DNA of 64,000 nucleotides, from positions 1-64,000 of the forward strand of contig NZ_JAGYJH010000005.1 of NCBI RefSeq assembly GCF_018402285.1. The letters run 5' to 3'. The position numbers and the translations under genes were made by a program. Under the pieces are notes generated by a model. It was not told the origin of the DNA, searched no databases, and was given only the letters and a program-made list of their open reading frames with translations. Each line of letters begins with the position of its first letter. The first letter of the stretch is position 1. This DNA comes from Hyphomonas sp. GTDB lineage: Bacteria > Pseudomonadota > Alphaproteobacteria > Caulobacterales > Hyphomonadaceae. Below, in pieces: positions 8,725 to 17,470 of this stretch.

Positions 8725-10455
8725 TCAGCCGTCTGTCTTTTCATAGGTCATGTCGAAAAGTTCTTTTGCGACACCATAGACATCATCGTTGTTGAGCACG
8801 ATGTAGCCCGTCTCGGCGCGCTCCATTTCGCCCCAGGGCGCCAAGATTTCGAAGCCGCCCGGCGCGGCAAATGCCTCGACCTCTCCGCGCGCTTCATAGA
8901 GGGCGCCAAACCCTGGCTCTGGCACTGGCGCGCCGACCGGATGGTAGAGTGCCTCGAACCGCGCAGCGCCGATGACATAGGTGTTCATATGTCCGTCCTG
9001 GTCACGCACAGGCACGCCAGCCTCATCCAGGGTTGTAACCAGCATGTCCCCCGGCTCGGCGATGTTGGTCGTCTCTTCGCCGTTCCAATAGGTCACGATC
9101 GTCTGGCGCTCGGTGGCGGGCAGGGCCGCTACCTTGGCCGTCTTGCGGTAGCGACCGATAGCGGCGCCTGTCTCGCGCGCCGTCTGGCGAAACGCATCCT
9201 TGTCAAGCCGGTTGGTTGACACGATGCGTGAGCCGGTCCCGATTTTATCCGTCGGCGGAGCCGAGGCCTGCCCGATGGCGGCGAAGATCTCATCGAACCC
9301 ATCAGGAAAGTGCGCGCGTTCCACCTTCCGGCCAGCTTCGCGGCCCAGGGAGAGACAGGCACGCAGGTTTGATTCGTTCGTTGCCGCCATGTCGCGCAGG
9401 GTTGCGACCAGTTTCTCGCGTTCTTTTCGTTTCATCATCTGGATCTTGAGCGCCTCGACAACAGCGCTCTCGTCAAGGCCTGCATCATAGCGTTGGAACG
9501 AAAAGAGCGGCGCAGGGGCGATGATGCTCCCTTCCAGACCGCCGACTTCGCTGTTAATCGGCCAGGCAAGCTTCGGGTTGGACAGGGCCTGCATGACCAT
9601 GAGGTCATTCTTGACCGTGTCATTGATCAGGCCCTGAAGCGCGGCAATGCCCTGGGTCATCGGGTTCTGCCTGACGAATTCGGCAGGGTCGCGCCGGTCG
9701 CGGCGCCAGCCGGTACCGACCGAGATGACCAGCAGTTTGTCCTCGCCAGGTAGCCAGCCGAACCCGTAGGTCGGCAGGATGGCCGTCAGCACCGATTGCA
9801 GCGCCGGGCTGTTATGGCCGCTGATGGCGCCATCCACAAACAGGCCGGTCTCCTTCTTGAACCCCTTCTTGCCGGAGCTGATGTCGATGAGAACGGGCGC
9901 AAAGAAGGTCGGCGCGGCGGTGCTGGCGCGCACCAGCATGCGGATACTATAGAGCCGGTTCGGGAAGAAGGAATCGTCTGCGCAGTCCCAGTACTTTGCA
10001 GCCGGATTATTGGTGAGGACCCACGCGGAATCTGTGTCCATGCGTTTGGCGCAGATCATCAGGCCGGTCTTCAGCTTCTGGGATTCAAGAGGCTCATCGC
10101 CGACGACCTCGGCGAGCAGTTTTTCGAGCGGGGCAGCGTCATACTTGTTGACCAGGAGGCCTTTCCTGCGGGTCTTCGGGAAGATGGACGGCGAGTATTT
10201 GAGATAGAGGCGGACGAGCTCGTCGACCTTCATTCCCATGGCGAGACCGACTGCAATGATCGAGCCGGTGGAGGTCCCTGCGATCAGGTCAAAGTAGTCA
10301 CTGAGGACGAAGTCTGGCCGGCCTGAACGATCTGCGAGTTCGCGCTCGATCGATTCAAGCACGCCGAGCGTGATGAGGCCCCGCACGCCGCCGCCGTCGA
10401 GCGCCAGAATGCGTTTCCGGCCGCCCCGCGCAAAGCGTTTCTCAAGATGGCTCAT
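8725..10455 (-). CDS. Patatin-like phospholipase with PGDYG-like C-terminal domain
   Basis: 576 aa, start ATG preceded by AAGGGGAG. Residues 13-230 are a patatin catalytic domain: oxyanion loop DGGGVRG (20-26), nucleophile elbow GTSTG with Ser62, and the dyad Asp208 in LFVDGAIS. The middle part (about 235-400) continues the CapV/patatin-type fold. The C-terminal 120 residues contain AEPGDMLVTTLDEAG and then ETGYIVLNNDDVYGVAKELF, DMTYEK, resembling PGDYG-family domains, apparently in two copies. It should hydrolyse membrane phospholipids in the cytoplasm. Patatins of this type serve as membrane-degrading effectors in CBASS and related defence systems. No cyclase or sensor gene is adjacent, so how it would be activated is unknown. 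The PGDYG tail may be the sensing part (inference). Confidence 0.8.
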   Translation of the reverse strand: MSHLEKRFARGGRKRILALDGGGVRGLITLGVLESIERELADRSGRPDFVLSDYFDLIAGTSTGSIIAVGLAMGMKVDELVRLYLKYSPSIFPKTRRKGLLVNKYDAAPLEKLLAEVVGDEPLESQKLKTGLMICAKRMDTDSAWVLTNNPAAKYWDCADDSFFPNRLYSIRMLVRASTAAPTFFAPVLIDISSGKKGFKKETGLFVDGAISGHNSPALQSVLTAILPTYGFGWLPGEDKLLVISVGTGWRRDRRDPAEFVRQNPMTQGIAALQGLINDTVKNDLMVMQALSNPKLAWPINSEVGGLEGSIIAPAPLFSFQRYDAGLDESAVVEALKIQMMKRKEREKLVATLRDMAATNESNLRACLSLGREAGRKVERAHFPDGFDEIFAAIGQASAPPTDKIGTGSRIVSTNRLDKDAFRQTARETGAAIGRYRKTAKVAALPATERQTIVTYWNGEETTNIAEPGDMLVTTLDEAGVPVRDQDGHMNTYVIGAARFEALYHPVGAPVPEPGFGALYEARGEVEAFAAPGGFEILAPWGEMERAETGYIVLNNDDVYGVAKELFDMTYEKTDG

Positions 10456-11120
10456 CGATTGCTCCCCTTCAAAGAACCCTGCCCGTTTAAGCTAACCCGG
10501 ATCTGGACAATCTGACTATCCCAACATCTGGCCTAAAGGCAAAGCGCCGCCTTGTCTCTCTGTCGCGGCGTTCAACACTCGTTGCGCAGCGCAGACTTCG
10601 CAAACCCGCAAAGCGGATGACTAGCTTGGCGGTCAGTGCCGCTTGGGCGCGAAAGGAGAAGGGGAGTAAAGCGTCCTGCTACATGGAAACCGAGCTGTCG
10701 ACCCGGCATCGAAGCGCCATCTTGAGAAATCCTTTGCCGCGGGCGGCAAAGCTCTCCATCTGGCGTGCAGGTCTGCTGGCACGTCGTCCTCGCGCCGGCA
10801 GACAGCATGGCTCCATGCTGTGGCACGGTCCGGCGACCTGGGAGGCGCTGTGGGGCCATTCGATTGCAGCGCCGGGTGCAGCAAGGAACGCCAAGCATGA
10901 CAGCGAACCCAACGTGCACCTATGGTCGATGCATTCCCGGCAGGACCAGATAGCGGCAGATGTTCGCGCCATTCTTGCGACAAGCCTGAAGCAGGATGTT
11001 ATTGTGAACGTGCCCACGGGCTTTGATGCGTCTTGGCTTAATCCAAAGTACGGTTTTCTGTCTCATTTTTGCCCGGCCCGGTGTTTGTCGGCCAATCAAA
11101 GTAAGCTTGCTTGGTTAAAT
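10456..11120. other. Intergenic stretch, no supported gene
   Basis: A 190-codon open frame lies on the plus strand (10617-11189), but its composition, lack of a ribosome-binding site and overlap with several equally long frames in other registers argue against it. Nothing else recognised. Confidence 0.4.
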
Positions 11121-11438
11121 TCAGGACTTGCTTGGCAGGTTTCGGGCGAAGCGTTCTTCTTCCGGCGTGAGGCTGGAAGCTCCGTATAAAGCTTCGTCGC
11201 AGAGGTATTGCGAGAGGTTTTCGGACGTGACATCGAGAAGCGGCGCGGGTCGCCACATCAAGAATGCACCGGCTTGATAGAGGGAATACAGATTGCGGCC
11301 ATCACGGCTGAACGCAGCGTCCAGCACTCCCCGGCGACCAAGCGACAGGCCGAGCAGTGTTTGCCCGTCTTCGCCGTGAAGGGTCATCTCGCCTTTATCA
11401 GCCGAAACGAGCACAAGGACTGGACGGTCCGGGTGCAC
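11121..11438 (-). pseudogene. C-terminal relic of a WD40/beta-propeller protein
   Basis: The frame reads GEDGQTLLGLSLGRRGVLDA, AFSRDGRNLYSLYQAGAFLMW and then ...YLCDEALYGASSLTPEEERF. This is one last propeller blade plus the typical tail of TIR-WD40 or caspase-WD40 proteins ('...C......LTPEER..F'). No signal, start site or upstream blades are found in frame, and the DNA upstream to 11,600 is frame-broken. It is most likely the 3' stub of another member of the TIR-WD40 group, left after deletion. Confidence 0.55.
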
Positions 11439-11951
11439 GCCCCAGTCGCGTGCCGAAAGGATGGGACTTTGCCAGATGGCTGGCGGCGCGCGGGCCGGCG
11501 AGGGGCGCGGGCAAAGATCTTTGTCTGTCGCCGAAAAGGAAAGAGGTGGGGACTTCGGGCCTGGTCAGGTCGGAGATCTCAAACCGGGCGTCGCCTGATC
11601 GCTGCGCAACGCAAGTCGATTGCCTGAATGTGCCGGACCCTGGCGTGTGACGCCTGCACTCAAAGCGCAACAAGCGGCGAAGGAAGACCAAAAGCCCTGC
11701 GGTGCTGGGATGGCGCGGCGCTTCTGCAGGCTGGCGATTTCGGCAAATCCCCCCACTAAATGCGTCCTACCGAGACACGGATACCTGAACGTAAACGTTG
11801 CCGAGTGGCAGGCAGGGGCCTGCATGCCCTTGAGGGACACAGGCGTTCGACGCGGCCTGCTCCTCAAAACTAGCGGAGATCAATTAGGGCTTTCCCTGCG
11901 GCGGCCATCTGCTAACGATTGATTAACGATCAAGTAGTGGGAGGACTTGAT
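11439..11951. other. Intergenic region upstream of the four-gene operon
   Basis: Left half is decayed propeller-gene DNA. The right end (about 11880-11951) is AT-richer (GATTGATTAACGATCAAG) and should hold the promoter of the operon that follows. I see no clear -35/-10 pair. Confidence 0.4.
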
Positions 11952-12005
11952 ATGGTTCGCGAATCTACGGGGCATCTCATTGCTTCAGTGAGCGCCCGCG
12001 AATGA
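11952..12005 (+). CDS. 17-aa leader ORF coupled to the four-gene operon
   Basis: ATG at 11952 is preceded by GGGAGGA (11939-11945) at ideal spacing, the best ribosome-binding site of the operon. It encodes MVRESTGHLIASVSARE and ends at TGA 12003-12005, which overlaps the ATG (12002) of the membrane-protein gene as ATGA. The membrane-protein gene itself has only weak purine signal upstream. This is the layout of a translationally coupled leader peptide. I cannot tell whether the peptide itself has a role. Confidence 0.45.
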   Translation: MVRESTGHLIASVSARE

Positions 12006-13291
12006 GCTGGCTCGTCGCGCTCGCTGCTTTTGCAGGTATCATGGCGATATTTTCGACGGTCGTCACCGTCGCGGTCGAGGCGTTTCACAAAGCATTGTCA
12101 TTAAGGCGATCGGGCCTGCAGGAGATGCTTCGATCCATGCATCTCAACGTTGTCCGGCGCCTGGATGCTTCGCTTGCCGAAAAAGATTTCAAGGGCCTTC
12201 GCAATTCAGCCGCAGAGTTTGCAGACGGGATGACACGCAGTCCTTCTTATGGAGGGCACGGACGCTGGTGGTGGCCGTCCAATTGGGGGCTCAATATCTC
12301 GCAGCGCCGGTTCGAGAGATTGTCGAAGCGCCAGTTTGCCGAGCAGCTTGCCCAGACAGAGTTTGGCAAGAAACTCCTTCGCTCAGACCGCGCGTCCATC
12401 CAGCGGGTACTTTCGGAGCTGGCGTACGAATTCGACCGGGTAGGGGTGGCGCAAGGAGATTACTTCAGACGCCGGGCCAAGGTGCTTTCCGGCGTGTTCG
12501 CATTCGGGTTCGTGGCGATTGGCAACATCAACGCAATTGAAATCTACTCCAGCCTCGCTCGCAACGAAGCCGTAGCCGGCCGCGCCATCAGTTTTGTGGA
12601 ATCGACCTTTCAGCAGGCGCCGACAGCTGAGATTGAACCGCAAGCGGCGGACGGGACCGAAGTTGTTTCAGATTATCTGACAGCTATAGACGAGATCCAG
12701 CTCAAAACACGTCTTCCTGTTGGGCGGGCCTATTTTCCGTTCTGTGAAGGTATCCTGGTGTCCGGCGAGACCGTAGCGCGGCGCGTTGATGACCGTTGCG
12801 ACGAGACACCCTCGCATGGCCAGGTCAGAATTCCGTTTGTCGATGAGACCCTGTTTGTGCCTTCGGCGCTGAACCAGGCGCTCAAATCACCGGGAAACTG
12901 GTTCGTTTGGCTGATGTCGGTTGTGGCCACGGCTGGCTTGCTGGGCCTGGGGGCGCCGTTCTGGTTTGACCTGTTCAACAGGGCAGCTTCGCTGGCCGGT
13001 CGCCAGGTCGTTCAGGCCAAGCAGGCTGCGGCGGCCGAAGACAGCGCTGTCGTTGCAAGCCTGCCAGCCAAGCGCGGCAGCGAAGAAGCGAATATTCAGG
13101 AAATGACGGATTCTTTCCTGATCGCTGGCGGCCAGGCGTCCCGCGCCCTGGGCGGCGGAGGGGTCGCGCCGATGGGTGCCCGGCTCGGCCAGTCCAGCCT
13201 TAACGTAGTTTCCGGGCCTTCCAGCGTTGAGGGGCAGCCTCAGGCCGGTCTGCGCCGCCCGCCTGGTGCGGTGCGAGGCAACAAGGCATGA
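12002..13291 (+). CDS. Three-TM membrane protein of unknown function
   Basis: 429 aa. Hydrophobic segments at residues 3-25 (LVALAAFAGIMAIFSTVVTV), about 160-182 (VLSGVFAFGFVAIGNINAI) and about 300-325 (WFVWLMSVVATAGLLGLGAP, then FWFDLFN). Between the second and third lies a likely periplasmic loop with two Cys (FPFCEGI, DDRCDET). The C-terminal 100 residues are low-complexity Ala/Gly/Ser-rich and probably disordered. I recognise no named family. The gene overlaps the next by ATGA and is the first large gene of a five-cistron unit, so it is probably the membrane anchor of the assembly the operon encodes. Confidence 0.75.
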   Translation: MSWLVALAAFAGIMAIFSTVVTVAVEAFHKALSLRRSGLQEMLRSMHLNVVRRLDASLAEKDFKGLRNSAAEFADGMTRSPSYGGHGRWWWPSNWGLNISQRRFERLSKRQFAEQLAQTEFGKKLLRSDRASIQRVLSELAYEFDRVGVAQGDYFRRRAKVLSGVFAFGFVAIGNINAIEIYSSLARNEAVAGRAISFVESTFQQAPTAEIEPQAADGTEVVSDYLTAIDEIQLKTRLPVGRAYFPFCEGILVSGETVARRVDDRCDETPSHGQVRIPFVDETLFVPSALNQALKSPGNWFVWLMSVVATAGLLGLGAPFWFDLFNRAASLAGRQVVQAKQAAAAEDSAVVASLPAKRGSEEANIQEMTDSFLIAGGQASRALGGGGVAPMGARLGQSSLNVVSGPSSVEGQPQAGLRRPPGAVRGNKA

Positions 13292-15330
13292 GTTTCCTGT
13301 CTCCTGACAGTTTCGCCGTCGCGCTGGTCAGCCTGATGCGGATCCAGGGCGATGCGCGTAAGGCCTACCTCGAGAACCGGCTTGAGAAGAATGAGGCCGC
13401 CCGCAAGGTGGGCCTTTCCCTGCGCAGCACCTTGTCTGCGGAGGCAGACGAGGCGAGCCTGGCTGCTGGCATTTACTCCCCGGCTGTGCAGCGATGGGCC
13501 GCCAGGGTGGCCGTCGATGGCGGGCACTGCGACCGTGGCCGGGAATTTGACGGGGTTATCGAGCTCGATCAGCGCACTGCGATTCCGGGGGTCAAACTCT
13601 CCGGGGACCGACCCATTGTCCTGGATGAAGGGCGTTTTCAGACGCTCATCGCCCGCATGCTGCTGCTGGCCACCGAATTCAGGAATGATCATGCCCTGGG
13701 CATGAATGCGCTTTATGCCAATGAACAGGCCGAGTGGCTGACATCATGGCTGGCCGGAAAGCAGCCCACATCCCCCTGGGGCCGGTTTGCCAGCAGTATG
13801 CTGGACCTTTCGCTTGATGTACTGGCGCAGCGACCGGAACTTCTTGGTGGGGGCAAGGCCATGCGGGCGGTCATCGCGGCGGCCCTGCCAAATATCGCCA
13901 GGGCCTATGCGCCTCATGACGCTCAGGCCGGCGTCAATGCGGCGCGCCTGTCTTCTGCATTCGCCGAAGGCGCAATCCAGACCCTCATAGACCAGCCCCA
14001 ACTGGTCAGCACCGAGCCGAGATGGCAGCTGCTCGTGTCTGGAGTGCTCGACCCTCTGCAGGAGGAGGTCAGCCGCCATGGACTAGCCTCCCTGGTTTCG
14101 GCTGAGGGACGGCTGAAGGATATGTTTTCCGGCCCTATGGGCGCTGCGGCGGTTCGGGTAATTGCTCAGAACACTGACGCCTATTTCAAGGGGGGCGCCA
14201 GCGCGGATCGCCTTGCCGGGGTCGTGATCCGTTCGACATTCGGAGAATATGTAGCAGGAGGCGCTGCCTCCTTTAATCTCCGGAGAGTATTCAGCCCGGA
14301 AAGCATAGAAGTGCTTGCGCGCAAGACGTTGAGCGCGGCGCAGGAGCGCCCCGAACTCTTCCTGCGATCTGATAATCCGGGCGCTGACATGCTGGCTGCG
14401 CGCGGTTTTCTTTCCGGCGCCGCTGAGCTCTTCCAGGACAACACCCTGCTTCGCCGGTTCGACAAGGCATTGGCGGGCGATCTTCTGGCCTTGACGATCG
14501 ATGCTGTTGCAAACCATTCGCTCAGCCGCCTTGAAGCCGGGCCGGATGCGAGCCTCCAGGCCCAGCTGGGTGCATCGCTTGCCACGAGCCTGCTGCGCGA
14601 CATTTTTGAAGGCTTCAAGGAGGCTTCCCAATTGCGAGGTGCGCCGGGCGCCGCCAGCGCTGTCTTTGACAGGTTTGGCCGCAGTCAGATGCTCGAGATC
14701 ATAAAGACCGTTGCTGACTATGCGGCGCGTTCGCCGACAGTCTTCCTTGGCAAGGAGTCCAGCCCCCACGTGGTGCTCGTGGCCCGGACCATTGCCGAGG
14801 CGATAGGGGCAGATGAAGATGGATTGCTGGCGGCAGAAGAATGGCAGCTGGTGACGCTGGCCTGCGTAAACGCTGCGCTAGAGAACCCGAACACGCTTTT
14901 TGGCAACACGGCATCCGGGGTGATGGCCAAGCGTCTGATAGACGTCATTCTAGCCGAAGCCCGCCGGAATGTATCTGAGAACCCGGATGGACCGGGCCAG
15001 GTCCTTTTTGGGAAGATACTGAGTGACGCCATCATCGAAACGCTTGATGCTGCAAGTACCGGCGTGCTCAACATCCTCTCGAGCGAAGACAAGCTGGGCG
15101 CGCATCTTGACGCCGTCCGGGAGCTTGTGTCGCGTCTCAATGCGCTGGCTGCTTCGCGTGATGCGCGCTTGGTCATTGGCTCGCGTGAATGGATCAGGAT
15201 CTATCGTTATTATGTCGCAGACGTCCTGCAGAGAGGCGCAGACTCCGTCAGTGAACTGACTGAAGAGCGTTTGCTCGACGTCCTTACGGCAAGTCTGGTC
15301 CCGCAGGGACATATGGAGGATGCAGGATGA
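13288..15330 (+). CDS. Large helical-repeat protein of unknown function
   Basis: 680 aa, starting within the stop of the preceding gene (ATGA) and ending within the start of the next. No signal peptide or TM segment. The sequence is almost entirely helical, with a recurring motif: RPELLGGGKAMRAVIAAALP, then RPELFLRSDNPGADMLAARG, SPTVFLGKESSPHVVLVART, NPNTLFGNTASGVMAKRLID, GPGQVLFGKILSDAIIETLD. That is '(N/R/S)P..(L/F)..G....(L/V)...I...I' recurring four to six times, a solenoid-like architecture I cannot assign to a family. Being cytoplasmic and co-translated with a membrane protein and a lipoprotein, it could be a scaffold or a large ligand-sensing subunit. That is inference. Confidence 0.75.
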   Translation: MSFLSPDSFAVALVSLMRIQGDARKAYLENRLEKNEAARKVGLSLRSTLSAEADEASLAAGIYSPAVQRWAARVAVDGGHCDRGREFDGVIELDQRTAIPGVKLSGDRPIVLDEGRFQTLIARMLLLATEFRNDHALGMNALYANEQAEWLTSWLAGKQPTSPWGRFASSMLDLSLDVLAQRPELLGGGKAMRAVIAAALPNIARAYAPHDAQAGVNAARLSSAFAEGAIQTLIDQPQLVSTEPRWQLLVSGVLDPLQEEVSRHGLASLVSAEGRLKDMFSGPMGAAAVRVIAQNTDAYFKGGASADRLAGVVIRSTFGEYVAGGAASFNLRRVFSPESIEVLARKTLSAAQERPELFLRSDNPGADMLAARGFLSGAAELFQDNTLLRRFDKALAGDLLALTIDAVANHSLSRLEAGPDASLQAQLGASLATSLLRDIFEGFKEASQLRGAPGAASAVFDRFGRSQMLEIIKTVADYAARSPTVFLGKESSPHVVLVARTIAEAIGADEDGLLAAEEWQLVTLACVNAALENPNTLFGNTASGVMAKRLIDVILAEARRNVSENPDGPGQVLFGKILSDAIIETLDAASTGVLNILSSEDKLGAHLDAVRELVSRLNALAASRDARLVIGSREWIRIYRYYVADVLQRGADSVSELTEERLLDVLTASLVPQGHMEDAG

Positions 15331-16166
15331 AAACTAGTTCGATCCGGATCGGCGCCCTTTGCGCGGCGGCAATAATTCTGGCGGCGTGCGCCTCGTCTGT
15401 GCCTGAAGTGGAGTCCGAGAAAGTCTTCGGATACCAAAGCCAGATCGAGGCGGCCTCCGGGTACGCATCCCAGCAGACACTGATTGCGTCCCTGGTGCCT
15501 GAACTGAAGTCCTCGGCAGCTGCCTGCGGCGCTTTCAAGTCCGCCAGCCAGCCCCTCGTGTCACAATGCCTGCGTGTCAGCGCGGTGGCCTATTACCTTC
15601 TCGCCAAAAGCAGCAATGCAGGGGACGCGCAGACGGCAGCCCGCGCAGGAATGGAAGAAGTCCGTTCTGCCTCTGCGAGCGTGTGCATGCCTTCGGTCAC
15701 AGACCAGACGACCGCTGCCAATTGCGAGGTCATCAAGTCTTATACCGCCTTGCTGGATACGCGGCTGCTGACCTCGTCGATCCAGTCCGAGGCGCGGGCT
15801 GCAAGCCGGGAGCCAGGGTCGCTGGTGGCAACATTCATTGACCTTGATGATGCGATCAGACGGGATTGGGCCGGTTCGCGCACCAGCATCCAGGCGTCGG
15901 AACATGAAAAATTGGCTTGCTCGATCTATTCTGCCGACGCCGATCTCCAGTTGCGCCTGTCGGGCGGCGAGGAATGGCCGGCAATCAAGAATGCCTCAAA
16001 CGGGGCGCTGGTCCAGGCTTCAAAATCCCTCCAGCTGGAAGTCTGCCCGGAAGGAAGTGCAGACTGCGATCCGGCGATCTGCGAACGCGAGCCGGACGGC
16101 GTCGCTTGCCAAAGGCAGCGTCTTTACGCGCTCGGACTCCTTTGCCAAGCTGGCAGGACCGGCTGA
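15327..16166 (+). CDS. Lipoprotein of unknown function
   Basis: 279 aa. The N-terminus KTSSIRIGALCAAAIILAAC ends in a clear lipobox (ILAAC, Cys21), so it is exported and lipid-anchored. Residue Ser at +2 predicts outer-membrane sorting. The mature part is helical with about eleven Cys, mostly in pairs (CLRVSAV, CMPS, NCEV, CPEGSADCDPAICEREPDGV, ACQRQ), so several disulfides are likely. The start overlaps the stop of the 680-aa gene by ATGA. Its presence in an otherwise cytoplasmic/inner-membrane operon suggests the complex spans the envelope. Confidence 0.75.
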   Translation: MKTSSIRIGALCAAAIILAACASSVPEVESEKVFGYQSQIEAASGYASQQTLIASLVPELKSSAAACGAFKSASQPLVSQCLRVSAVAYYLLAKSSNAGDAQTAARAGMEEVRSASASVCMPSVTDQTTAANCEVIKSYTALLDTRLLTSSIQSEARAASREPGSLVATFIDLDDAIRRDWAGSRTSIQASEHEKLACSIYSADADLQLRLSGGEEWPAIKNASNGALVQASKSLQLEVCPEGSADCDPAICEREPDGVACQRQRLYALGLLCQAGRTG

Positions 16167-16191
16167 CATTCACGGAACCCGGTCATAGCCG

Positions 16192-17370
16192 ATGCCAACT
16201 GAAAAGATCTTCCGCGTCAGTGTCAGGCGGCTCAATCTCCGGGCCCAGCCAGCCAACGATGCTGGCATATTGGCCAAGCTCGCAGCCGGCCAGGCTGTAG
16301 TCAGGCTCGACGATGTCGACCGGGCCGGGTGGTGGTTTGTATTCGCCGATACGCCAGGAGACGGAATCTTTGTCGGCCATGTGTGGGCAGAGTTCCTGAG
16401 CCCGGCTTTTGCTCTGCAAACGGATTTTCCAGGCGACGCCATCATGCCCGGCTCGCCGCCGCTCCTGGATGAATGGGATATGCCGGAACCAGATCCGGAA
16501 GACGATGACGCGTCTCCTCCGCGCGAACCGGTCGGGGGAGGGGCGCTGATCGATTCAGATGATACAACGGACGGCGCCGAAGCCGAAGCGCCTGCCTGGA
16601 CGAGTGGGTGGAACCCTGATGTTTCCGCGGAAAGGCGGCATGTAAACGGCGCCCACGGCGCCCGAAGGTCCAACGGGACGATCGACCAGGTCATCATCCA
16701 CATTACCGGGACCCAGGACCTTGCGGCCGTCGTGAACACTTTCACAAAGTCTCCCGGACTGGCGAGCGCGCACTACCTCGTCTGCCCGGACGGGGCGGTC
16801 CACCAGTTCGTGGCCGAAGACCAGCGTGCCTTCCATTCAGGGATCATCAAGGCCGTCCGCAAGCTTTATAACCGGGGCGACGGAAGCTGGAGGCAGTACA
16901 AGCGCTATTTCAGCTGGCACAAGGGCTATCCCAAAGACGCCATCTATCTCGACGCGGCGGGGCAGGTTGTGGCGCCCTCCCAAAGACAGACTTCAGCGGT
17001 CCTGGTCGTGCCGGCCGACCGTTCTGAATGGCCGGACTTTCAGTATTTCGACCGGCGCTGGGGCCGCTTGCCCAAACCGTTCGGCTACCTGTCTGACAAT
17101 CACGATCCGAACAATAATTCTATCGGTATTGAAGTGCTCTCCGTTGGCGCCCGGACGGCATCGTCGCAGGCCTATTCCGATGAGATGTATTCTGCGCTCG
17201 GCGCGCTCGTGGGTGACATCTGTCGGCGGCACCAGTTGCCGATCCAGTTCGGGACCGTTTGCGGGCACGAAGATGTCAATCCGGTCGAGCGCTGGGGATG
17301 GGATCCCAATCAGGGGTTCGATTGGGACAAGCTCCTGCGCCTTGCCAGATTACAGGACCACGCTGCGTAA
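16192..17370 (+). CDS. SH3-like plus N-acetylmuramoyl-L-alanine amidase (Amidase_2/PGRP)
   Basis: 392 aa. Residues 8-70 are an SH3b-like domain (RRLNLRAQPANDAGILAKLA...GWWFVFADT). An acidic, Pro-rich linker follows (EPDPEDDDASPP). From about 160 there is an Amidase_2 fold: VIIHITGT (first Zn His), AHYLVCPDGAVHQFV, SIGIEVLSVG, and CGHEDVNP (second His). It should cleave the lactyl-amide bond of peptidoglycan. There is no signal peptide or TM segment, which is unusual for a housekeeping amidase and more like an endolysin or a delivered toxin. It lies 25 bp after the lipoprotein gene and is the last of the operon. The convergent gene downstream is a TIR-propeller protein. Confidence 0.8.
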   Translation: MPTEKIFRVSVRRLNLRAQPANDAGILAKLAAGQAVVRLDDVDRAGWWFVFADTPGDGIFVGHVWAEFLSPAFALQTDFPGDAIMPGSPPLLDEWDMPEPDPEDDDASPPREPVGGGALIDSDDTTDGAEAEAPAWTSGWNPDVSAERRHVNGAHGARRSNGTIDQVIIHITGTQDLAAVVNTFTKSPGLASAHYLVCPDGAVHQFVAEDQRAFHSGIIKAVRKLYNRGDGSWRQYKRYFSWHKGYPKDAIYLDAAGQVVAPSQRQTSAVLVVPADRSEWPDFQYFDRRWGRLPKPFGYLSDNHDPNNNSIGIEVLSVGARTASSQAYSDEMYSALGALVGDICRRHQLPIQFGTVCGHEDVNPVERWGWDPNQGFDWDKLLRLARLQDHAA

Positions 17371-17470
17371 CGCGCAGCCCCGCTGCAGCACCTGGCCAGT
17401 GTTACATTGTCAATTCTCCTAAAGAGGCTGCCAGTTCTTGGCAGGCAGACATTTTGCGACGCGCAGGAAG

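Noticed and set aside
10617..11189. 190-aa plus-strand frame in the gap after the patatin gene
   Set aside because: No RBS, no recognisable similarity, overlaps the WD40 relic and competing frames.
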